Positions 18,022 through 25,851 are shown, counted from the first letter of the stretch. The stretch is DNA of 64,000 nt from Pseudomonas sp. MAG733B (GCF_036884845.1 NZ_CP145732.1:2728001-2792000), one strand, 5' to 3'. Notes: generated by a model not told the origin, from the sequence alone. Program-made: numbers and translations.

Positions 18022-18049
18022 TTGACACCCCTCCGGAATTCCGTAGAAT
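18022..18049 (+). promoter_or_regulatory. Promoter of tRNA-Val(GAC)
   Basis: TTGACA (18022-18027) and TAGAAT (18044-18049) with a 16-base spacer lie 13 bases before the tRNA. The bases after the -10 box are GC-rich (GCCGCC), as is usual for stringently controlled stable-RNA promoters. Confidence 0.75.
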
Positions 18050-18062
18050 GCCGCCTCACAGC

Positions 18063-18139
18063 AGGCACGTAGCTCAGTTGGTTAGAGCACCACCTTGACA
18101 TGGTGGGGGTCGTTGGTTCGAGTCCAATCGCGCCTACCA
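18063..18139 (+). tRNA. tRNA-Val (anticodon GAC), prophage integration target
   Basis: A 77-base cloverleaf with anticodon loop TTGACAT (GAC) and encoded CCA. The acceptor strands are AGGCACG and CGCGCCT, which leaves an A-C mismatch at pair 5:68. Bases from 18091 on are shared with the right attachment site, so the 3' half of this gene is supplied by the phage; the mismatch may mark a phage-derived base. Confidence 0.92.
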
Positions 18140-18200
18140 AACAAAATCCGCTCTGCTGGGCGGTCTAGAGGGGTCACCGGGAACGGTGACCCCTTTTTGC
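18091..18200 (+). repeat. attL: 110-bp repeat with the 3' half of tRNA-Val and its terminator
   Basis: 90 bases (18091-18180) are identical to 59685-59774, then after one mismatch another 19 match. The repeat begins in the anticodon stem and covers the rest of the tRNA and the terminator, so integration restores both. Confidence 0.93.
18170..18198 (+). terminator. Terminator of tRNA-Val(GAC), carried within the attachment repeat
   Basis: The perfect 10-bp stem GGGGTCACCG/CGGTGACCCC with a four-base loop is followed by TTTTT. The same hairpin is present in attR at about 59764-59792. Confidence 0.92.
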
Positions 18201-18209
18201 ATTCTGCGA

Positions 18210-18241
18210 TTTGCAAAACTTTTGCAAAACTTTTGCAAAAC
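18210..18241. repeat. Three TTTGCAAAAC repeats, candidate integrase arm sites
   Basis: Exact 10-base copies start at 18210, 18221 and 18232, one helical turn apart (11 bases), between the attachment core and the integrase gene. This is where arm-type Int or Xis binding sites lie in lambda-like systems; the assignment is inference. Confidence 0.55.
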
Positions 18242-18248
18242 TCCCACC

Positions 18249-19385
18249 TCAGAACGCCAATTCGGCGCCCACCTCCAGGTACTCGATCTTCTTTTCGTCG
18301 TGCCCCTCCTGATAGTGCTTCGTCATTTTCTCGTCCGCATGCCCCATCAGCGCCTGGATGTATTCCTGCGGGAATTTTTGCTGCTCGTACAGCCATGCCC
18401 CTAAAGCGCGAATCTCGTGAAACGTGGGGCGCTCACCCTTCGGCACTTGGTCGTAGGCGTGCGCGGCGTCCCTGGCCTTGCTGAACTCCTTGGTCAGGTA
18501 ATCCGGGGTCACCGACGTCCAATGGTCCTTTGCGTCGATCTGCTCCCGTCGGCGCGCCTTCGGCTTGTAATGGATAAGGTACGGCGACACGATCGGCGAT
18601 CGCATGCACTCACCGACCACCTCACGCAACGCGGCTCCCATGGTGATCTTCAGGTGAACCGGGTTTTCGTAGCCCTGGGTCTTCCCGGGCGAGACTGTCA
18701 GCGTGTTCTTGTCCATGTCGACGGCCGACTTCAACCAGGTAACGATGTCCTCGCGGCGCTGAAGGCTGGCCAGCGCCAGGCGGACGGCACGCTTCAGCCA
18801 CGGTGGCGTGGTCGCGGCATCAATGATCGTCATCAGTCCTTCGAGCGTGTGCCGCTGGCGCTTCTTCTCCGCCTCCTTCTTCACCAGAGTCAGCTCGGCG
18901 TTGTTGCGCTCGGCCAGGCCCTTGGCAACGGCGAAGGCGAAGATTTGCACCCACAGACCGCGATGCTTCGTGTAGGCGTTGTTGCTGAACTGGTCCAAGT
19001 ATTCAGCCATGGCCAGCACGTCGAGCTGCCCAATGAGCCTTTCGCCCAAGTCCTGCCGGTACCGCTCGAGCTTGAATTTGATTTCCTCCAAGGTGCGGGC
19101 GGCGTAACCCTTGTCCGGCAGCCACTCGTCCGTGAAACGCTGCAGCAGGTTGCTGACGATCGGCAATCGATCCCCAGTCAGGACAGCGAGCAGCGATCCG
19201 TCGTCCACGACCAGCTCCGCGAACTTCAAGTTTGCCGCCCTGGCCAGCTTGATCGCTTCCTCCAGCGGCCGGTTGATGCTGGTCATCACGCCGGTGACGG
19301 GGTTTCGGTACCGCCAATACTTACCGTTCGGGTAAAGGTTTGGCGGAAGCTTCTTGTTTTGAAGCGTGCGCGGCCGGGCAGCCAT
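18249..19385 (-). CDS. int: Phage integrase, tyrosine recombinase
   Basis: 378 residues, lambda-Int type: an N-terminal arm-binding domain (about 1-60, NLYPNGKYWRYRNPVTG), a SAM-like core-binding domain (about 80-170), and a catalytic domain with Arg 211 (LQRRED), His 323 and Arg 326 (FHEIR), His 349 (GHAD) and nucleophile Tyr 358 (KHYQEGH). The ATG at 19385 overlaps the stop of the excisionase gene. It lies next to attL and should recombine the attachment sites in the tRNA. A truncated relative survives at 59846-60150. Confidence 0.96.
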   Translation of the reverse strand: MAARPRTLQNKKLPPNLYPNGKYWRYRNPVTGVMTSINRPLEEAIKLARAANLKFAELVVDDGSLLAVLTGDRLPIVSNLLQRFTDEWLPDKGYAARTLEEIKFKLERYRQDLGERLIGQLDVLAMAEYLDQFSNNAYTKHRGLWVQIFAFAVAKGLAERNNAELTLVKKEAEKKRQRHTLEGLMTIIDAATTPPWLKRAVRLALASLQRREDIVTWLKSAVDMDKNTLTVSPGKTQGYENPVHLKITMGAALREVVGECMRSPIVSPYLIHYKPKARRREQIDAKDHWTSVTPDYLTKEFSKARDAAHAYDQVPKGERPTFHEIRALGAWLYEQQKFPQEYIQALMGHADEKMTKHYQEGHDEKKIEYLEVGAELAF

Positions 19386-19618
19386 CACCCGATCTCCAGC
19401 ATTTTGGCCAGCAGCGGGTCACTCGAACCCATAATCGCTGCCTGCACATCGACGAAATACATCCCGCCTTTTACCTCTCCAATCACTTCGCCTTCCTCAA
19501 TCCATTTTTTCAACTGTTGCAGGCTCGGCTTTCCGCCGACGTACCGCAGCTTTCTGTATTCGCCGGCCTCCATGAGGCGCGGCAGCTTGACCGTAATTTG
19601 GGCCAGAACTTTTGCCAT
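19385..19618 (-). CDS. Excisionase-like protein
   Basis: 77 residues. The helix-turn-helix-like segment SLQQLKKWIEEGEVIGEVKGG followed by MYFVDV is the winged-helix form common to small phage excisionases (the tip wing sits in GEVKGGMYFV). Its gene ends in an overlap with int, the usual xis-int order. GGAG lies seven bases before the ATG at 19618; a longer upstream frame has no ribosome site. Confidence 0.8.
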   Translation of the reverse strand: MAKVLAQITVKLPRLMEAGEYRKLRYVGGKPSLQQLKKWIEEGEVIGEVKGGMYFVDVQAAIMGSSDPLLAKMLEIG

Positions 19619-19655
19619 GATGATGCTCCGCGCCGCGTGGCGGCATAAGGTGGGG

Positions 19656-19949
19656 TCAGTGTTTGATGAGGCGAAGGCCGGTGCCGTCGGCAACGATGTT
19701 GATTCGGCTGGCCTCGAACGAGGGCGAACGCAAAACCGTGGCAATCAGATCCGGTAGAGCCTGAAGCAGCTCGGGGCGCATCTGGTTGTAGTCGACGCAG
19801 TGCAGGGTGTGCAGGATGCTGTAAGCCTCCCTGTCTGGTTTCACATCCATCATTTTTATGATGGTGTCGAGCGTGCAGATGCTGAAGTGCGAGCTTTGCA
19901 CCATCTTCTTGAGCGCGGCCTCGGCCGCCATTACTTTCAATTCAGACAC
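19656..19949 (-). CDS. Conserved-type phage protein of unknown function
   Basis: 97 residues from a GTG with GAGGAATC upstream. It is helical with no signal or membrane segment and has several central Cys and His residues (LHTLHCVDYN). I do not recognise the family. It is the next gene upstream in the leftward early operon, close to xis and int. Confidence 0.65.
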   Translation of the reverse strand: MSELKVMAAEAALKKMVQSSHFSICTLDTIIKMMDVKPDREAYSILHTLHCVDYNQMRPELLQALPDLIATVLRSPSFEASRINIVADGTGLRLIKH

Positions 19950-19999
19950 AGGGATTCCTCGCCCGCCGTTCACCGGCAGGCTGGTAGGTGGAAGAGGGG

Positions 20000-20458
20000 T
20001 TAGGACTTTGTCGTCTGCTGGCGTTTGCGCGCCGCTGCAACCAAGGCTTTCGATGTACTGGCAACGCCGCCGGCAACGTCCTCGGGCAGGATGGCGGTAT
20101 TGCAGTGCGGGCAGAGCGGGGCCATCTTCGTACTGCGCCAGGCTTCGTCCATCACCTTTGCGGCCCGGCTTCGGATCTGGAACTTCTCAGCCTCAGCCAG
20201 CTCCGCCGAGCGGCGATTAATTCGGGATGCCGCGGCGCTGAACTTCTCAACCAGGTTGGTGAACGCGTCGAATGGCTCGACCTCCGCCTCGCAATCGCTG
20301 CACCAGACGCGCCGCTCTTTTTCGTCATAGACGAGTTGCTTGTGCCGGCAGGAGGAAGCAGGGCGCCGGGTCATGCCGCGAGCCACCCGGATGTCCTCGA
20401 TCTGCACGACCTTCACGCCGTACAGGTATTCTTGCGGTTCAATCGGTGCATCACTCAT
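20000..20458 (-). CDS. Phage zinc-ribbon protein of unknown function
   Basis: 152 residues. Two Cys pairs can bind zinc: one in an N-terminal segment (CRHKQLVYDEKERRVWCSDC, residues about 37-56) and CPHC near residue 117. The middle is a charged helix. The ATG overlaps the stop of the small upstream reading frame (ATGA), so it is coupled to it. Role unknown; zinc ribbons of this size in phage left arms often bind nucleic acid, which is inference. Confidence 0.7.
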   Translation of the reverse strand: MSDAPIEPQEYLYGVKVVQIEDIRVARGMTRRPASSCRHKQLVYDEKERRVWCSDCEAEVEPFDAFTNLVEKFSAAASRINRRSAELAEAEKFQIRSRAAKVMDEAWRSTKMAPLCPHCNTAILPEDVAGGVASTSKALVAAARKRQQTTKS

Positions 20459-20520
20459 CGCCACGGCCCCTTGTAGATGAGCCAGAGCATGTAGAGCGGG
20501 GCTGCTATTGGGATGATCAT
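20455..20520 (-). CDS. Tiny membrane peptide (21 residues)
   Basis: The ATG at 20520 overlaps the stop of the frame before it and its own stop overlaps the start of the next gene, both as ATGA. The peptide is one hydrophobic stretch (PIAAPLYMLWLIYKG) ending in basic residues, which would make a single membrane helix. It is too short for ordinary gene finders; the chained overlaps are the main support. Confidence 0.5.
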   Translation of the reverse strand: MIIPIAAPLYMLWLIYKGPWR

Positions 20521-20594
20521 GTGGCCACCGCTGCGACAGAGAGGAAGATGGCGCCCCAGATGCAGGCGCTGACAGCCATTGCTTTCAGGATCAT
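20517..20594 (-). CDS. Tiny membrane peptide (25 residues)
   Basis: The ATG at 20594 overlaps the stop of the 149-residue gene upstream, and its stop overlaps the next small frame. The sequence (ACIWGAIFLSVAAVAT) is a single hydrophobic helix. With the frame at 20455-20520 it forms a coupled pair of membrane peptides. Confidence 0.5.
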   Translation of the reverse strand: MILKAMAVSACIWGAIFLSVAAVAT

Positions 20595-21040
20595 GGCGAC
20601 ACCTGCCGGCTGACATTCCTGACATCCTCAGCGGTAACCGTGTACGGAACGATGTCCTTAACCGTGAAGAAATCCGGCTGGCAGTACTTCCGTGCCCATG
20701 CCTTAAGTGGCTCAAGGGCTGCCTCAAGATCAATCAGTGCGGACTTATCTATGGATGGATAATCGTCTACCCACTCGCCCGCATCGCCGGATGCAGCGTT
20801 ATCCCACATGATTTCCGTGATCTGGTTCGCGTCAGGTAAGTAGCCCGCCGGGTCATCCTTGCATTCAGTGCCGCGAGAAATCGTGTCGCCTATGGCCAGC
20901 CCGTTACCGAGGCCGGGGCCAAAGCTTGTACCTTCACTGGCGCTGCCGTAGTTGTCGCGGATCAGATCGGCGAGGCTGTTGTAGTCCCACGATCCGTTCT
21001 TGCCACTGATAGACCACTTTTCATTGACTGGCTTTTCCAT
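20591..21040 (-). CDS. Phage protein of unknown function
   Basis: 149 residues, acidic, no membrane segment or known motif. The N-terminal half (SGKNGSWDYNSLADLIRDNY) and the Asp-rich middle look like a soluble alpha/beta protein. It starts the coupled chain of two tiny membrane peptides and the zinc-ribbon gene. Confidence 0.65.
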   Translation of the reverse strand: MEKPVNEKWSISGKNGSWDYNSLADLIRDNYGSASEGTSFGPGLGNGLAIGDTISRGTECKDDPAGYLPDANQITEIMWDNAASGDAGEWVDDYPSIDKSALIDLEAALEPLKAWARKYCQPDFFTVKDIVPYTVTAEDVRNVSRQVSP

Positions 21041-21093
21041 TGGGCAATACCTGTCCTTGCCGCTATAGCGGCTGACTTTGAAGGGGGAGGGAG

Positions 21094-21528
21094 TTACTGC
21101 GCTGGTGGCAGGAGTTTCTGTGCTGCTTCAACCATCCGGCGGCCATCGGGCAGCAACATGTGAGGCATGAACACCTCTTCGAACGTCATCAGCTGACATT
21201 CGACGGCGGTGACCTGGGCTTTCACCCAGTCTCGCAGCAGTGAGCACACGGCGATTTGGGCGACATCGGCTGCCTTCTGCATGTGCTCAGCCGGTGTTGA
21301 GCGCATTCTGCTGCTATGCGGGTGCTCGCGGAGCCAGGCTGTAGCGTAACCACCCCAGTGGCCGGGCAGTTGTACGGTGCGGCCGTGGTGCTCGAACTGC
21401 ACCAGGGTGATCTGCTCTTTCGCCTTGTGCATGATCCCGTAATTGTCGCAGCCGAACCGGCCAAGGATCTTCTGAATTTCAGCGAAGGCCTTGTCGCCGC
21501 TGGTTGCATTCTCGTACGGCAGGCTCAT
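21094..21528 (-). CDS. Phage protein of unknown function
   Basis: 144 residues. A central HHGRTVQLPGHWGGYATAW block with several His and Trp residues is the most distinctive part. The ATG overlaps the stop of the gene before it (ATGA). I do not recognise the family; it is part of the leftward early operon. Confidence 0.65.
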   Translation of the reverse strand: MSLPYENATSGDKAFAEIQKILGRFGCDNYGIMHKAKEQITLVQFEHHGRTVQLPGHWGGYATAWLREHPHSSRMRSTPAEHMQKAADVAQIAVCSLLRDWVKAQVTAVECQLMTFEEVFMPHMLLPDGRRMVEAAQKLLPPAQ

Positions 21529-22193
21529 GGCTCGTCGTACTCCATTGGAGGCATCGACTCGATGCCGATGATTGCAGCAGCGGCTTTAAGCTTGCCTCGG
21601 ACAATCCCCAAGGCATAGGCTCGATCCTGAAAGTCGGACGCCTGGTCGACGAGGTCTTCATATTCACCGGCGATGAACTGCCGGTGGTCGTCGATCAGCA
21701 GTTGACCGTCCTCCGGGTGCTGCTGAGTCAGCTCATCAATCCGCTGATCCGCTGCGTTCAGGCGCAGCTGCAGTGCGTCACGCTCGGCGATGAGCCGGAT
21801 GACGTGGGCGCGGTCTACCAGCTCAGTTCCCACGAGCAGCCGGTCAATCCCCGGACGATGCTCAACAAATGTTTCCTTGAAGTACTCGCCTTGCTCATTG
21901 ACCACAGCGACTACTTCGATTTGCCCATCGGTTGGCGCGGAGGGAGCAGATCCGAGCATGGCCGCCCAGCAAAGCTTCGCGCGGAACGCCGCTTGTTGGC
22001 AGCCGCTCATCTCTTGGTACTGCTCCCACACTTCCTCGTCGGTGAAGCACTCGTCTGGTTCCGATTCAAAGCCGTTGATCACCATGGTTTCGGTCGGCTC
22101 TACCGGTACAAGCTTCCACTGCCTGTCCATCCTGAGATCTCCGCTATCAGCCTCGCACGCCGGGCCGAGATAAATAATTTTTGGCTCGCTCAC
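21525..22193 (-). CDS. Phage protein with a C-terminal coiled coil, unknown function
   Basis: 222 residues from a GTG with GAGGGGG upstream; the longer frame to 22235 would overlap the neighbour. The segment around residue 35-75 (WKLVPVEPTETMVINGF) is a phrase shared by many phage hypothetical proteins, and residues about 130-175 form a coiled coil (AERDALQLRLNAADQRIDEL). Confidence 0.65.
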   Translation of the reverse strand: MSEPKIIYLGPACEADSGDLRMDRQWKLVPVEPTETMVINGFESEPDECFTDEEVWEQYQEMSGCQQAAFRAKLCWAAMLGSAPSAPTDGQIEVVAVVNEQGEYFKETFVEHRPGIDRLLVGTELVDRAHVIRLIAERDALQLRLNAADQRIDELTQQHPEDGQLLIDDHRQFIAGEYEDLVDQASDFQDRAYALGIVRGKLKAAAAIIGIESMPPMEYDEP

Positions 22194-22204
22194 CTTGAAC
22201 CCCC

Positions 22205-22762
22205 TCAATTGTCCGTACCCGTGTAGGTGCGCCAAGGGACCTTGACGCCGTTGACCAGAAAGCCCCAGTCACCGCGCCACTTGCTGGTGATGAAGAGGGT
22301 GATGACGCCGCCGGGGGATACCTGGTCGATGCGGTGGTATTCGCCGTGGTTCAGGCGAGCGGTGTCGCCTGGCTGGCGATCGAGGTGCTCGGTGGCTTGG
22401 TAACCAGTGGGCAGGGTGCGCCCGAGCAGAACCGGGTCGTCGTGATCGAGCAGCCGCTGTTCCGTGTACCAGCCGCGCAGGATGATCGTCCTCGCATTCC
22501 ACGGGTGGTCATGCAGATCCCGATCTTCGTCCGGCCGCATGATGTGGTGGATACGGAAGGACCACGGGAACCACCAGAGCGCCGGCTTATGCGTGGTTCG
22601 GGAGTAGGGGTTGAACAGCCACCAGCGGCCCATGTACATCTCGGCGCCGTCGGCAGACATGATGTGCAGGTACGGGGTGCGCTGGGCACGGGCGATGAGC
22701 CAAGCGGCAATGGCCGGGCGGGCCAGCAGCTTGGCGACTAGGCGCCAGAAGAGATTGATCAT
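22205..22762 (-). CDS. Cupin-like phage protein, membrane-associated N-terminus
   Basis: 185 residues. An N-terminal hydrophobic helix (about 1-25) is followed by a beta-rich domain with a His cluster (DLHDHPWNARTIILRGWYTE and later NHGEYHRIDQV), the two His-bearing halves of a small cupin barrel that could hold a metal. Enzymatic role unknown. Its ATG overlaps the stop of the preceding gene. Confidence 0.65.
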   Translation of the reverse strand: MINLFWRLVAKLLARPAIAAWLIARAQRTPYLHIMSADGAEMYMGRWWLFNPYSRTTHKPALWWFPWSFRIHHIMRPDEDRDLHDHPWNARTIILRGWYTEQRLLDHDDPVLLGRTLPTGYQATEHLDRQPGDTARLNHGEYHRIDQVSPGGVITLFITSKWRGDWGFLVNGVKVPWRTYTGTDN

Positions 22763-23190
22763 GCAGCCTCCAGGACTGGTTGACGGAAAACGGGAAGGGC
22801 GCCGGCCTGCTCGCGCACAGCCTTCATGCCAGCCTCGTCGTAACCCCAGATATTGCTGTCTTCGAACCGTTCAGGCCCGAGATAGCCACGGTTCAGCGGC
22901 TCACCGGTGCAGATGTAATCGCGAAAGGCTTCGACCAGACTGCGCAGCGTGCCGCCATGACTGAACCCGCGCCACCGGCCACCCCAGACTGTTTCATGCG
23001 TGAAGACGCGCTTGCCGCTGTAGTCGTCAATGATCCACACCTTGCCGCGGTGATCGACTTCCATGCTGGCGTAGCGATTTACCGCCTGGCTGTAGAAGAA
23101 TCGGCGGCCGTGGTCGGCGATTATCCGGATAGCCTGATTGACGTGCTCGGCGCGCTGGCGCTTCAGAGCGAGTTTGTTTTCTGTGGGCAT
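22759..23190 (-). CDS. Phage protein of unknown function
   Basis: 143 residues, soluble, basic at the N-terminus (KLALKRQRAEHVNQAIRII), with a beta-rich middle (KVWIIDDYSGKRVF) and a GFSHGGTLRSLVEAFRDYI segment. Not recognised. It follows the methyltransferase gene in the same operon. Confidence 0.65.
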   Translation of the reverse strand: MPTENKLALKRQRAEHVNQAIRIIADHGRRFFYSQAVNRYASMEVDHRGKVWIIDDYSGKRVFTHETVWGGRWRGFSHGGTLRSLVEAFRDYICTGEPLNRGYLGPERFEDSNIWGYDEAGMKAVREQAGALPVFRQPVLEAA

Positions 23191-23235
23191 GGGGCGTCCT
23201 ATGCCGGGTCATGCCCGGGCGGTGGAGTGGGTGAG

Positions 23236-25329
23236 TTACGCTGCTTCGGCTTGGCGTTCGGCAATTCGCCATGGATCGTTGGCGCGAGCCAGAGCAGCCA
23301 TCGGCGGCGGGCTGACGCTGTTGCCGCACATATGCACCTGCTGGGTCTTGGTGAATGGCTTGCCGTCGGCGCCGTGGCTGATGATGTAGTCAGCCGGGAA
23401 GCCCTGAGCCTTGTAGAGCTCGGCCGGTTGCAGCATCCGCAGGCAGATGTCGACGATCACATAGGGGGTGCCCTTGATTGTCACGGTGACAAGGCCGAGG
23501 CGATCCTTGGTGGTGATCGTTGGTGCTGGCGCATCGGCAGCGCTCATGTTCTCCGTGCCGTAGTAACTGATCAGGAACGCGGCGACGCGCAGTGCACCGG
23601 CTTCAACCTCTGGCGAGAGCTGGAACTCGACCAGTGAGCTCTTGCCGCCACCTCCGGCCGTGATGGTCGGCGCTGGCTCGTCCACTGCCTGGCCAACGCT
23701 GGCGCCGAACTGACGCTCCATGAACGCGGTGACCAGCCCGTGGTGAGTGCCGCCGGCGCTGATGGTGTGCAGCGGGTCGGCGGCGTTCCGCGCATCGCAG
23801 TTGCCGCGCAGGTGCACCAGGTTGGCGGTCACCAACTGCTGCTGGCTGCCGGTGTTGGTCACCGTGGTCATCGGGTCCTCTATGCTCTTGGCGGCTGTGG
23901 TGTTGAAGCCACCATTCATCTGGGCCATGAACACCGTCGAGATTCCCATGGCGTGCGCAGCGCCGGCCGGGCGCTGATAGTTACCGCCACTGGTGATGGT
24001 CGGTAGCGGCTCGTCGAGTGCCTTTCCCTCATCAGCAAATCGGAACTTCACCAGATGTGCCGCGGCCAGTGCGTGTTTCACGCCGCCGGCGACTACTGTG
24101 CCCAGCGGTTGGTCGAGTCCCGGCACTCGCGGATGCTGGCCCTCGCGCTCGCCATAACCGGTTTGAATCAGGGTGGGACTGATCAGCGTCAATTCGCCAC
24201 GATTCGCGCAGGTCACCGTCGGCAGCGGGGCGTGCGGATCGTTGACCCGGTCACTGCCCTGGTGCGTGGCTGGCGCGATTATCGGGCTGGCCATGGCGAA
24301 TGATCCGCCGCGTGGCCAAGAGGTCACGGTGCGTAGCGGGTCATTTGCGGACTGGACGCTTTCGCCGGACCAATTCGCGATCGGCACAATGAACGGGTCC
24401 GCGGCATCAATGACGAACTTTTTCATACCCTTTGCGATCCGGCGCAGGGTGGCGTCGGCCAGCGGCTTCGGCCGACCGAAGATGCTTTTGCTCGGCACTG
24501 TCCAGTCGATGCACTCGGCGGCGGTGCGCCACTTCTTCTGGCCTTTGACGGGGTTCTTCGCGTGGGTCGGCTCAGGCCACACAATCGGCTGTCCATCGCA
24601 TCGAGCGATCATGAACAGTCGCTCACGGCTGGTCGGTGCACCGAAGTCGCAGGCCTTGATCACTCGCCACTCAACGTCGTAACCCAGGCGCTCTAGTTCG
24701 GCCACGAAGACGGCCCATGTCTGCCCGCGGCGTGACGGATCAGGAACGAGAAATTGATTGTCCACTGGTACCACCTCGCCTTGGTCTGCGATGCGGTTCA
24801 CCATGCTCTTCGGTTTGGTCGGGTGCGGCACCAGGTCGAGAGTCACCACGCGGCCGGTGGCCTTGCAACGCTTGGCGATCAGTGGACCCCACTGGAGGAT
24901 CTGTTTCACGTTCTCCAGGCTGATGACTCGCGGCTTCTTCTTGCCGGCCCACTTCAGGCCGATCCACGACAGGTTCCGGATCTCGCGCTTGCGGGGCTGG
25001 CCGCCGGCGGCCTGGCTGTGGTGCGTGCAGTCTGGCGACATGTGAAACCAACCTACTGCCTTGCCGCCGCATTCAGTATCCGGATCACCGTCGAACACGT
25101 CGGTGGTGTAGTGCACAGCGCCCGGGTGATTCACGGTGTGCATGCTGATCGCCTGAGGACTGTGATTCTTCGCGACATTCACCGCGCGGCCCAGGCCCAT
25201 TTCCAGCCCGGTACCGGCGCCGCCACCACCACAGAAGAAGTCGACAACGATCTCATCGTCCTGAGTGCTGAAGCCGAGTCCGTATTGAGTTTTGAAATCG
25301 AAGTGGTGTTTCTTCTGTTGTGCGGACAT
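23236..25329 (-). CDS. Phage DNA (cytosine-5) methyltransferase with a long repeat insert
   Basis: 697 residues. C5-methyltransferase motifs are in order: motif I DFFCGGGGAGTGLEMG (about 30-45), motif IV with the catalytic Cys as SPDCTHHSQ instead of the usual PPCQ, motif VI LENV, motif VIII APTSRERLF and the C-terminal GNSVSPPPM. Between VIII and the end lie eight degenerate copies of a unit centred on DPLPTVTxGG/DEPAPTITAGG (about residues 325-620), making it nearly twice the usual length. No restriction enzyme gene is adjacent, so it probably protects phage DNA or alters expression. The target sequence is unknown. Confidence 0.9.
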   Translation of the reverse strand: MSAQQKKHHFDFKTQYGLGFSTQDDEIVVDFFCGGGGAGTGLEMGLGRAVNVAKNHSPQAISMHTVNHPGAVHYTTDVFDGDPDTECGGKAVGWFHMSPDCTHHSQAAGGQPRKREIRNLSWIGLKWAGKKKPRVISLENVKQILQWGPLIAKRCKATGRVVTLDLVPHPTKPKSMVNRIADQGEVVPVDNQFLVPDPSRRGQTWAVFVAELERLGYDVEWRVIKACDFGAPTSRERLFMIARCDGQPIVWPEPTHAKNPVKGQKKWRTAAECIDWTVPSKSIFGRPKPLADATLRRIAKGMKKFVIDAADPFIVPIANWSGESVQSANDPLRTVTSWPRGGSFAMASPIIAPATHQGSDRVNDPHAPLPTVTCANRGELTLISPTLIQTGYGEREGQHPRVPGLDQPLGTVVAGGVKHALAAAHLVKFRFADEGKALDEPLPTITSGGNYQRPAGAAHAMGISTVFMAQMNGGFNTTAAKSIEDPMTTVTNTGSQQQLVTANLVHLRGNCDARNAADPLHTISAGGTHHGLVTAFMERQFGASVGQAVDEPAPTITAGGGGKSSLVEFQLSPEVEAGALRVAAFLISYYGTENMSAADAPAPTITTKDRLGLVTVTIKGTPYVIVDICLRMLQPAELYKAQGFPADYIISHGADGKPFTKTQQVHMCGNSVSPPPMAALARANDPWRIAERQAEAA

Positions 25330-25413
25330 AGGGGATCCTCGCCGGCTGGCGTGATTCGTAGAAGTGGGGTATTTGTGTTCGGCCCGGCATGGAGCCGGAT
25401 CAAGGAGAGCGGC

Positions 25414-25818
25414 GTGATAACAAAAAAGATATCGAGAGTGATGGAGTCAAAACTTTTAGGAATTATTTACGACAAGTACATCCATCGCTTTGGGCACGGC
25501 GTTCGCAATTTGGGTGAGTTCCCCATATACATTACGAGTGCTGAAGTTTATGTAGGAGACATGCCGGAACTTCAGGAGCAGGAGGGGAACGTCATAAGGC
25601 ATCGTTTCATTGACATCATGCAAGAACTTGAGGCCAGCGGTTACGTTGTGTATGACCAAAAAACGTCTTTCTTTCTGACTGACGCTGGATATAAGCGCGC
25701 TGCGATGTCGGTGAAAGACAAGGTGCTAGATTTCTGCAACAAAAACCAAGGGTTAGCGGTACCAATATCTGTGATCAGCCTGATAATTTCGATCATTGCA
25801 CTAGGGGTCGGTAAATAA
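25414..25818 (+). CDS. AT-rich counter-oriented gene (moron candidate), membrane-anchored protein
   Basis: 134 residues from a GTG with AAGGAG six bases upstream; an internal ATG at 25441 is possible. A compact N-terminal domain (about 10-100) looks like a winged helix (HRFIDIMQELEASGYVVYDQ, SFFLTDAGYKRAA) and the C-terminus is one membrane helix (VPISVISLIISIIALGVG). It is the only rightward gene in the leftward arm, is visibly richer in A+T than its neighbours, and ends in a hairpin (AATAAAACAC / GTGTGTTTATT, 25814-25856). Those are marks of a lysogenically expressed insert. Function unknown; superinfection exclusion is one guess. Confidence 0.75.
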   Translation: MITKKISRVMESKLLGIIYDKYIHRFGHGVRNLGEFPIYITSAEVYVGDMPELQEQEGNVIRHRFIDIMQELEASGYVVYDQKTSFFLTDAGYKRAAMSVKDKVLDFCNKNQGLAVPISVISLIISIIALGVGK

Positions 25819-25851
25819 AACACTCCGACCGGTTGCGCAGCGTGCGTGTGT

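Noticed and set aside
23236..23330. A restriction enzyme partner for the methyltransferase
   Set aside because: Genes on either side (22759-23190 and 25414-25818) show no nuclease motif, and the VRR-NUC protein is in another operon. A restriction-modification pair is not supported.
24754..25413. Plus-strand extension of the AT-rich gene to 24754
   Set aside because: It runs opposite the motif I to VIII part of the methyltransferase. The composition is that of a shadow frame, and a strong ribosome site marks the start at 25414.
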